Assembly: GCA_046346665.1 (NCBI GenBank)
Contig: JAXMHQ010000053.1
Location: 1-16,324 of the forward strand
Origin: JAXMHQ01 sp046346665
GTDB lineage: Bacteria; Verrucomicrobiota; Verrucomicrobiia; Limisphaerales; JAXMHQ01
Reading direction: 5' to 3'
Length of the DNA stretch: 16,324 nucleotides
The position numbers and the translations under genes are program-made. The notes beneath the pieces are model-generated. The model had not been told where the DNA came from. It ran no database searches and was given only the letters and a program-made list of their open reading frames with translations. This document shows positions 10,546-16,324 of this stretch, piece after piece (the stretch's first letter is position 1; every line of letters starts with the position of its first letter).

Positions 10546-10769
10546 GTCTTCTGTCCATCTTTCAGGTCAAATCTGTCCTGTTTCAGTCCCGGTGACGTGT
10601 CGGGACTTCGCCTGACGGGATCATGACAAATGCGGCCGCAACGATTTTCGAAGAATGGAAGAAACTTACTGAGAACCGGGAGTTTAGCACGCGCTATGCT
10701 ATGTAAGGTTCCGAAGCGACGGGCAATTCCACTTCAAACACGGTCTGGGCTGCCCTTCGCACCACAGAA
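10546..10769. other. Spacer with no confident gene
   Basis: Apart from the possible 27-codon frame at 10623-10706, I see only a 6-bp hairpin: GTCCCG (10586-10591) with CGGGAC (10601-10606), loop 9. There is also a TATGCTATG stretch near 10695-10703 that could be a -10-like element for the 69-residue frame. No convincing -35 accompanies it. Base composition looks less GC-rich than in the flanking genes. Confidence 0.4.
10623..10706 (+). CDS. Possible 27-residue micro-ORF
   Basis: ATG at 10623 to TAA at 10704-10706. The peptide starts MTNAAAT and continues FEEWKKLTENREFSTRYAM, which looks like an amphipathic, protein-like sequence rather than the Arg/Ala/Pro runs of spurious GC-rich frames. 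There is no strong Shine-Dalgarno (GACGGGATC precedes the ATG). It lies 63 bp upstream of the 69-residue frame on the same strand, so a leader peptide or a decayed gene fragment are alternatives. Weak evidence. Confidence 0.2.
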   Translation: MTNAAATIFEEWKKLTENREFSTRYAM

Positions 10770-10979
10770 ATGAAAGCAACCATCGCAAAGAAGTTGGCAA
10801 CCGGAACCCAGGATCGATCGAGCCAGAACCAGGATCTGCCGGACTTCGCTGCGGCCCCGGCCACGACGACCACGGGAACGATTGTTGACCTGCCTCACCC
10901 GGTCGTGACCCCGGCCCCGGCTTTATCCGACCAACTGGCGCGCTTCGAAGGCATCGCCCGCTGGGGACTCAACGAGTAG
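10770..10979 (+). CDS. Small protein of unknown function (69 aa)
   Basis: No family recognised. The sequence begins MKATIAKKLATGTQDRSSQN, has an Ala/Pro/Thr-rich disordered-looking middle and ends in the more ordered DQLARFEGIARWGLNE. It has no signal peptide or membrane segment. Codon use favours G or C at third positions, like the neighbours. The ATG has no Shine-Dalgarno. The frame lies between the inverted repeat at 10451-10545 and the heptamer repeat that starts 3 bp after its stop, and it is convergent with secA. The compact C-terminus argues for a real gene, but with one sequence I cannot exclude chance. Confidence 0.45.
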   Translation: MKATIAKKLATGTQDRSSQNQDLPDFAAAPATTTTGTIVDLPHPVVTPAPALSDQLARFEGIARWGLNE

Positions 10980-10981
10980 AG

Positions 10982-11027
10982 GTTCGAAGTTCGAATTTCG
11001 AAGTGCGAAGTTTACAAAGCTTCGCAC
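10982..11027. repeat. Heptamer tandem repeat (GTTCGAA) with hairpin, convergent gene border
   Basis: GTTCGAA, GTTCGAA, TTTCGAA, GTGCGAA (10982-11009) is a strict 7-base period. The last unit continues into a perfect 8-bp hairpin: GTGCGAAG (11003-11010) with CTTCGCAC (11020-11027), loop 9. Further CTTCGCC-like pieces recur near 11044-11050 and 11060-11066, suggesting a decayed right arm. It occupies the 106-bp border where the 69-residue frame (plus) and secA (minus) end, so it could serve as a bidirectional 3' hairpin. Confidence 0.75.
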
Positions 11028-11085
11028 CATCCTCCGCGCCCGTCCTTCGCCCCATCACACTTCGCCCTTCCCCGACTCCCCCGCC

Positions 11086-14000
11086 CTACTTTCCGCAGCA
11101 TTGTTTGAATTTCTTTCCGCTGCCGCAGGGGCACGGATCGTTCCGGCCCACCTTCGGGCCGACACGCGCCGGCTTCGCCTTTTCCATCGCTTCCGCGGCC
11201 TGGCTGACGATGTCGCTTGCCGGCGCCTGGGGCGCGGCGGCGGCGGGTGCGTCGGCGCCTGTGGTGGATCCGCCGAAAGCGCTGGCCGACTGGTGCATCG
11301 TGCGCTGCGGGACGTTTTTCAAAAAGTTCTCGAACGCCATCAGGCTTGAGGCGCTGCGGAAGATGTTGTGGCAGATCTCGGATTTGATGTTGACCATCAG
11401 TTCGTCAAAGATCTTGTAGGCTTCCGCCTTGTACTCGATCAGCGGATCCCGCTGGCCGTAGCCGCGGAGGCCGATGCTGTAACGGAGGCTGTCGATTTCG
11501 TAGAGGTGCAACTGCCAGAGGCGGTCGATCGCATTCAGGATCGTGTAGCGTTCCACTTCCTTGAGCGCCTGCGGATTTTCGAAGCTGATCTTGAGGTCGT
11601 AGGCTTTCCGGACGTTGTCGGAAATGAAATTGCAGACGGCGAACTGCGCGGGGCTAAGCCCGTCGTAGAGCGACCCCGCCACGGGGGCCTCGGTGCCCGC
11701 GGCGGCGGCCTTCGCCATCTCGGCATCCGGCATTCCCAGCGGAAAATTCAAATTCACCCAGTCCGCCAGCATGCGCAGGTTCCAGTCGCTCACATCGGTC
11801 CCCGACTTGGTGTGCTGGTCGACCTTCTGGATGACGACTTCCTCCATGATGTCCATCAGGCGATCCCGGACATCCTCGGCGTGGATGATTTCGTTGCGGA
11901 AGCCGTAAATGACTTCGCGCTGCTTGTTCATCACGTCGTCGTATTCGAGCGTGCGCTTGCGGATCTGGAAATTGTGCTGTTCGACGCGCTTCTGGGCCTG
12001 CTGGATCGAGCGGTTCAGGAGCGGATGTTCGAGTTCCTGGCCTTCTTCAAGGCCCATCTTCTCCATGTATTTGACGATGCGATCCGAGCCGAACAGGCGC
12101 ATCAGGTCGTCCTCGAGCGACACGAAGAAATGGGACGAACCTGGATCGCCCTGGCGCGCGCAGCGGCCGCGGAGCTGCCGGTCGATGCGCCGCGCCTCGT
12201 GGCGTTCGGTGCCGATGACGTGCAATCCGCCGATGCCGGGGACTTCCTCGCCCAGTTTGATGTCCGTGCCGCGGCCGGCCATGTTGGTGGCGATGGTGAC
12301 GGCGCCCTTCTGGCCCGCGCGCGTGATGATTTCCGCTTCCTGCTGGTGATACTTGGCGTTCAGCACGGAATGCACGATGCCCTCGCGCTTCAGCATTCGC
12401 GACAGGTGTTCGCTGACTTCCACCGAGATGGTGCCGACCAGGATCGGCCGGCCCTTGGCGTGGATTTCCTTGATCTCCTTCAGCACGGCCAGGTATTTCT
12501 CGCGCTTGGTCTTGTAGACCGAGTCGTTCGAATCCTTGCGCGCGATTGCGCGGTTGGTCGGGATCACCAGCACGCCCAGCTTGTAAATGTCGAAAAACTC
12601 CTGGGCCTCCGTCTCCGCCGTGCCGGTCATGCCGGCCAGCTTCTGGTAAAGCCGGAAATAATTCTGAATGGTGATGGTGGCCAGCGTCTGGGTCTCGCGC
12701 TCGATCGCCACGCCTTCCTTCGCCTCCACCGCCTGGTGCAGCCCGTCGCTCCAGCGCCGTCCGGTCATCAGGCGCCCCGTGTTCTCATCCACAATCACCA
12801 CCTTGCCGTCCTGGATGACGTATTGGACGTCCTTCTGGTAAAGGCAATACGCCTTCAGCAACTGGCTGATGGCATGGATGCGCTGGGCCTTCGATTCAAA
12901 TTCCTGCTGGAGCTTTGTCTTCGCCTCCATCCGCTTCCGCGCGTCGGTCTCGGGGCCGGTGTCGATCTCGTGCAGCGCCGTGGTCAGGTCCGGCAGCATG
13001 AACGCGTCCGGATCGCTCGGGCTCAGGAAATTGCGCCCCTTCTCCGTCAGGTCCGCCTCGTGGCTCTTTTCATCGATCGCAAACAGCAATTGCTCCTTCT
13101 CGGCGTAAAGCTCGGTCTTCTTCTGGTCGGCGTGCAGCGTCAACTCCGCCTGGTTCATCAGGCGCAGATTGTCGGGATTCTCCAGCAGCTTCAGGAGTCC
13201 TTCCGACTTCGGCTGGCCCAGCTTGACGCGGAACAGCAGCAGGCCGGCTTCCTTCTCCACCGCCTCCGGGTTCTCGACGGGTTCGCCGGAATTCAACTTC
13301 TTGATCAACTGCTCCGCCTCGGACAAAAACCGGTTGCAGAGCCGTTCCTGGGCGTGGAACAGCGTCTCCACCTGCGGCCGGAACTGGCCGTATTGCTCGT
13401 CGTACGTCACCACCGCCGGGCCGCTGATGATCAGCGGCGTGCGCGCTTCGTCGATCAGGATCGAGTCCACTTCGTCGACGATCGCAAAGTAATGGCCGCG
13501 CTGGACCTGTTCCTCCTTGCGATTGGCCATGCCGTTGTCGCGCAGGTAATCGAACCCGAACTCGGCATTGGTGCCGTAGGTGATGTCGCAGGCATACTGC
13601 TCGCGCCGCACCTTCGGCGGCTGATCGTGCAGGATCACCCCGACGCTCAATCCCAGGAACCGGTAAACGGCGCCCATCCATTCGCTGTCGCGGGCCGCCA
13701 GGTAATCGTTCACCGTCACCACGTGCACGCCGTGCCCGGCCAGCGCGTTCAAATACACCGGCAACGTCGCCACCAGCGTCTTGCCTTCGCCCGTCGCCAT
13801 TTCCGCGATCCGGCCCGTGTGCAATCCATAACCGCCGATCAACTGGACATCGAACGGCACCATTTCCCACTTCAGCGGGTGGCCGCGCACGATGATTTCC
13901 TGGCCGCACAACTTGCGGCAGGCGGCTTTCACCACGGCGAAGGCCTCGGGCAAAACCGCGTTCAGCGCCGCCTGTTCGATCTCGAACGCCCGGCGCCGCT

Positions 14001-14253
14001 CGGCTTTGGCTTCATCGCCGCGCAACTCCGTCTCCAGCCGGCGCGCCTCGGCCGACGCCTCGTAATAGCCGTTCTGTTTCCGGGCCGCCTCGATCCGCTC
14101 CCTGAACTCCGCTGTTTTGGCCCGCAACTGTTCGTCCGTCAGCCCCTGCAGGCCCGATTCCAGCGAGACAATCTGCTGGATTACCGGCCGGATTCTCTTC
14201 AGCTCGCGGTCGTTCTTCGAGCCGATCACTTTCTTGATGATGAAACCAATCAT
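11086..14253 (-). CDS. secA: Preprotein translocase ATPase SecA
   Basis: The motor that drives unfolded preproteins through SecYEG at the inner membrane. It has 1055 residues, against about 900 in E. coli. Walker A MATGEGKT is at 152-159. The DEAD-type box with DEVDSILIDEARTPLIISG starts at D260. The second nucleotide domain carries NMAGRGTDIKLG from N657, and the C-terminal zinc-binding tail NDPCPCGSGKKFKQCCGK has C1041, C1043, C1052 and C1053. Compared with E. coli positions from memory, about 50 extra residues precede Walker A and about 100 more lie between the DEAD box and N657, in the preprotein cross-linking region; the C-terminal third is of normal length. The ATG at 14253 is preceded by GAAGG (14258-14262) at 4-nt spacing and by a good promoter. 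It appears to be transcribed alone. Long open frames on the opposite strand are shadows. Confidence 0.98.
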   Translation of the reverse strand: MIGFIIKKVIGSKNDRELKRIRPVIQQIVSLESGLQGLTDEQLRAKTAEFRERIEAARKQNGYYEASAEARRLETELRGDEAKAERRRAFEIEQAALNAVLPEAFAVVKAACRKLCGQEIIVRGHPLKWEMVPFDVQLIGGYGLHTGRIAEMATGEGKTLVATLPVYLNALAGHGVHVVTVNDYLAARDSEWMGAVYRFLGLSVGVILHDQPPKVRREQYACDITYGTNAEFGFDYLRDNGMANRKEEQVQRGHYFAIVDEVDSILIDEARTPLIISGPAVVTYDEQYGQFRPQVETLFHAQERLCNRFLSEAEQLIKKLNSGEPVENPEAVEKEAGLLLFRVKLGQPKSEGLLKLLENPDNLRLMNQAELTLHADQKKTELYAEKEQLLFAIDEKSHEADLTEKGRNFLSPSDPDAFMLPDLTTALHEIDTGPETDARKRMEAKTKLQQEFESKAQRIHAISQLLKAYCLYQKDVQYVIQDGKVVIVDENTGRLMTGRRWSDGLHQAVEAKEGVAIERETQTLATITIQNYFRLYQKLAGMTGTAETEAQEFFDIYKLGVLVIPTNRAIARKDSNDSVYKTKREKYLAVLKEIKEIHAKGRPILVGTISVEVSEHLSRMLKREGIVHSVLNAKYHQQEAEIITRAGQKGAVTIATNMAGRGTDIKLGEEVPGIGGLHVIGTERHEARRIDRQLRGRCARQGDPGSSHFFVSLEDDLMRLFGSDRIVKYMEKMGLEEGQELEHPLLNRSIQQAQKRVEQHNFQIRKRTLEYDDVMNKQREVIYGFRNEIIHAEDVRDRLMDIMEEVVIQKVDQHTKSGTDVSDWNLRMLADWVNLNFPLGMPDAEMAKAAAAGTEAPVAGSLYDGLSPAQFAVCNFISDNVRKAYDLKISFENPQALKEVERYTILNAIDRLWQLHLYEIDSLRYSIGLRGYGQRDPLIEYKAEAYKIFDELMVNIKSEICHNIFRSASSLMAFENFLKNVPQRTMHQSASAFGGSTTGADAPAAAAPQAPASDIVSQAAEAMEKAKPARVGPKVGRNDPCPCGSGKKFKQCCGK

Positions 14254-14273
14254 GATGCCTTCAAAAGTCCCAT

Positions 14274-14302
14274 ACGGTACGAGAATGCCGCCGGGGCGTC
14301 AA
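14274..14302 (-). promoter_or_regulatory. Predicted sigma-70 promoter of secA
   Basis: On the minus strand, TTGACG (14302-14297), a 17-bp spacer and TACCGT (14279-14274). Transcription would start near 14268, giving a leader of about 14 nt that contains the Shine-Dalgarno GAAGG. The -35 hexamer is identical to those before clpB and the UPF0173 gene. Confidence 0.5.
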
Positions 14303-14351
14303 AGACATTAAGCTTGGAGAAATAGCTGGAATAGGCGGGAGTGCGGGTCCT

Positions 14352-14436
14352 GGTTGCAGGTTGCAGGTTGTTAGTTGCAGGTTGAAATCGCCCACCGCCC
14401 ATCGAACTTGCAACCTGTAACCTGCAACTTCCAACT
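14352..14436. repeat. Inverted repeat with 7-bp tandem units (GGTTGCA)
   Basis: The left arm 14352-14385 reads GGTTGCA, GGTTGCA, GGTTGTT, AGTTGCA, GGTTGAA, a strict 7-base period. The right arm 14406-14436 is the imperfect complement (TTGCAAC, CTGTAAC, CTGCAAC, TTCCAAC). The loop is about 20 bp. It sits between the ccsA stop (8 bp away) and the secA promoter, both genes on the minus strand, so the hairpin would form at the 3' end of the ccsA message. The unit differs from the other repeats in the window. Confidence 0.85.
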
Positions 14437-14444
14437 CAGAAGGA

Positions 14445-16324
14445 TTAGCCGGCGGCAGGCGCCGGACGGAAGCTTTTCCAAAACCGCACCGGGAGGCATC
14501 CCAGCAGGATCAACACGGCCTGGCTGGCCATGAACAGCATCAGCCACTTGAACGCGGCGTCCATGAATCCGTAGGAATGCAGGCCGATGCCCAGCATGTT
14601 GACGCCGAACCAGGAGAAGCTCGTGATGATGTTGCCGAAGATTGCGAGGTTCATCAGCCCGCGCTCCCGCACCAGGCCGCCCCAGCGTGCGTGCAAAATG
14701 ATGGCGTTCCAAATCACGATCAGCAGCGCCCCGTTTTCCTTCGGATCCCAGCCCCAAAACCGGCCCCAGGATTGATCGGCCCAGATGCCGCCGAGGACGG
14801 TCCCGACGAAGCTGAACAGCGTCGCGAAGCAGATGATGCCGTAGACCATCTTGGTCAACACCGCGCCCATACGCAGCCCGCGCGCGTCGCCCGCCAGCGG
14901 CTGCGTCAGCCGGTGCGTGAACAACCCGAGCACCACGTAAAGAATCGCCAGCGCACCGGCCAGGAACGTCGACGCGTAACCCAGCGTCACCGTGACCACG
15001 TGCGTGGCCAGCCAGAAATTCGTGTCCAGCACCGCCCGCATCATTTCCATCGTGTCGCCCGTCAGCGCCAGGTGATGCGCAATGATCTGGGTGATGAAAC
15101 CGACCAGCGACGCCGCGAGCACGCCGATGCTGATCGGGTAGATGCGCTCCAGCACCAGGCCGAGGACCACGCAAGCCCAGCCAATGAACACCGCTGAGGA
15201 ATACAGATTGGTCACCGGCGGACGTCCTTCCAAATACATCCGGAACACCAGGCCGATGGTGTGCAGGACCAGGGCGAGCACCACCAGGCCGACGGCGGAT
15301 TTCCGCACCCATTCCGACACGCCGAGCAGCGACACACAGGCCAGCACGAACGCCAGCACGTAAATCACCGTCGCGTTGTAGAACGGCTGCAGGCGGCTGA
15401 AGAAACTTTCCTGCGCCGCCTTCCGGACCTCCGGCCCGTAACGTTCCGCGAGCCATTGCCGGCAGTCGTCGACCGCCTTGTTGAATCCGGCCGCGTCTCC
15501 CGCCTGGTACGCCGTCACCATCGCCGCATAATCCTTCACAACGGGCGCAACCTGGCCTGTCTTCGCGGTCTCCATCAGGCTGGACCCGATCGTCTGCCAC
15601 GCTTCCCGGCGCGCGCCGGGCTCCGACGGCGGCACCGCGAGCGGCAGACCGAACCGCGCCATGGAATCATAACCGGTCATCAACCCCACCAGCGCGTCGA
15701 ACGCCGCCTGGTCGAACGGTTTCTTTTCGTCCCGCGCCCGCACCGCGGCGATGCCCGGCGCCAGGCTGCGCTGGAATTCCTCCAGGTTCGCCGTGAAATC
15801 CTCCACGCCCGGAGGCTTCAAACTCACCTGCAGCCGCTGATAGAGCGTCACCGCCCCGTACAGCTTGATGATCTGCGATTCGTAACTCGACCGCGCGGCC
15901 GCCTCCACCCGGTCCGCCCGCTCCGCCTGCTTGTCCAGTTCGTCCGCCTGCGCCTTGATTTGGTTGTAGGAGTAATATTTCTGGCTCTCGGAAAGCTTCA
16001 GCACGCTCAACACCTCGGGATTGTCGATGCGGAACACCGGCCGCTCGTCCGCGCGGTCCGGTTTCATGGTCAGTTCCATCAGCCATTCCACGGCCGACAG
16101 CGTCTCCGGCCGCGCGCCGGTCGCGTCGTAAACCGTCTGCTTGGTCCGGATCTGCAGGAGCGAATTCCGCGCGAGCGATTCCATCGGCTGAAACCGCCCG
16201 TTCATCAGGATCGGCAGCCGGCCGAAATCGCCGGTGTGAAAGCCCGACTCCGATTTCGGCGCGAGCTGGCCCGCCACCCAGCCCGCCATCACAATCACCA
16301 GCACCCATGGAATCCATCGTTTCA
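14445..16324 (-). CDS. ccsA: Cytochrome c biogenesis protein CcsA, System II (start codon cut by one base)
   Basis: Membrane protein that exports heme and, with ResB/CcsB, attaches it to apocytochrome c. Residues are numbered from the presumed start at 16325-16323: the window ends with TG, and AAA CGA TGG follow, giving MKRWIPWVLVIVMAGWVAG, a signal-anchor helix. The total would be 626 residues. Residues about 20-310 form a soluble, probably periplasmic domain with a GRLPILMNGRFQPMESLAR motif and a charged helical stretch; PVC and Bacteroidota homologues carry similar extensions. From Y316 the CcsA membrane domain has several helices, the WWD heme motif WGRFWGWDPKENG starting at W520, and candidate heme histidines H355, H442 and H583. 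A GTG start at 16304 is possible but would cut the anchor. ResB is not fused within the window and may be encoded just upstream, outside it. Confidence 0.93.
   Translation of the reverse strand, partial: KRWIPWVLVIVMAGWVAGQLAPKSESGFHTGDFGRLPILMNGRFQPMESLARNSLLQIRTKQTVYDATGARPETLSAVEWLMELTMKPDRADERPVFRIDNPEVLSVLKLSESQKYYSYNQIKAQADELDKQAERADRVEAAARSSYESQIIKLYGAVTLYQRLQVSLKPPGVEDFTANLEEFQRSLAPGIAAVRARDEKKPFDQAAFDALVGLMTGYDSMARFGLPLAVPPSEPGARREAWQTIGSSLMETAKTGQVAPVVKDYAAMVTAYQAGDAAGFNKAVDDCRQWLAERYGPEVRKAAQESFFSRLQPFYNATVIYVLAFVLACVSLLGVSEWVRKSAVGLVVLALVLHTIGLVFRMYLEGRPPVTNLYSSAVFIGWACVVLGLVLERIYPISIGVLAASLVGFITQIIAHHLALTGDTMEMMRAVLDTNFWLATHVVTVTLGYASTFLAGALAILYVVLGLFTHRLTQPLAGDARGLRMGAVLTKMVYGIICFATLFSFVGTVLGGIWADQSWGRFWGWDPKENGALLIVIWNAIILHARWGGLVRERGLMNLAIFGNIITSFSWFGVNMLGIGLHSYGFMDAAFKWLMLFMASQAVLILLGCLPVRFWKSFRPAPAAG

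Noticed and set aside
10684..10702. TTAGCACGC sequence resembling half a CIRCE element
   Set aside because: Only the first six bases match the left half-site, there is no matching GAGTGCTAA half at the right distance, and the neighbouring genes are not chaperones.
11368..14325. A 985-codon open frame antisense to secA
   Set aside because: It mirrors secA codon by codon. The product is His/Gln/Val/Leu/Asp-rich without domains, as expected from the complement of a GC-rich gene. SecA itself is unmistakable.

Overview
This is a GC-rich bacterial chromosomal window dominated by housekeeping genes. The most likely source is a Verrucomicrobiota-type (PVC group) bacterium. That placement is inferred from the enlarged SecA, the CcsA with a long periplasmic N-terminal domain, the style of the RpoD, and the character of the intergenic repeats; there is no rRNA or other marker to settle it. 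No phage, transposase, CRISPR array, tRNA or rRNA is visible.

Layout. (1) 1-1746, plus strand: the principal sigma factor RpoD, missing its N-terminus. (2) 1974-2654, plus: a UPF0173 metallo-beta-lactamase-fold hydrolase. (3) 2909-5506, plus: the disaggregase ClpB, with a possible leaderless promoter. (4) 5556-5843, minus: a small unrecognised protein. (5) 10408 down to 6077, minus: a metal-uptake (probably zinc) cluster. In transcription order it holds a small His-rich membrane-associated protein, a predicted zinc-type outer-membrane protein, a ZnuA-like binding protein, a ZnuC-like ATPase and a ZnuB-like permease. The last three are tightly coupled by an ATGA overlap and by a Shine-Dalgarno placed across a stop codon. 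(6) 10623-10979, plus: a possible micro-ORF and a 69-residue unknown. (7) 14253 down to 11086, minus: SecA with its zinc-binding C-terminal tail. (8) 16324 down to 14445, minus: the cytochrome c biogenesis protein CcsA, whose start codon is cut by a single base at the window edge.

How the parts fit. rpoD, clpB, secA and ccsA serve transcription, protein quality control, secretion and cytochrome c maturation. The metal cluster forms a complete outer-membrane to cytoplasm import route. Three start regions carry the same TTGACG -35 hexamer at sigma-70 spacing, which suits the RpoD encoded here.

The least explained part is the intergenic DNA. Five gene borders carry inverted repeats whose arms are themselves degenerate tandem repeats of a 7- or 8-base unit. 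There are four different unit sequences, one of which is used at two loci 4 kb apart. A separate family of GGTRGGGC-containing hairpins with 3-base loops lies between rpoD and clpB, including a 48-bp three-way-junction-like element. I consider these repeats the most interesting content of the window.
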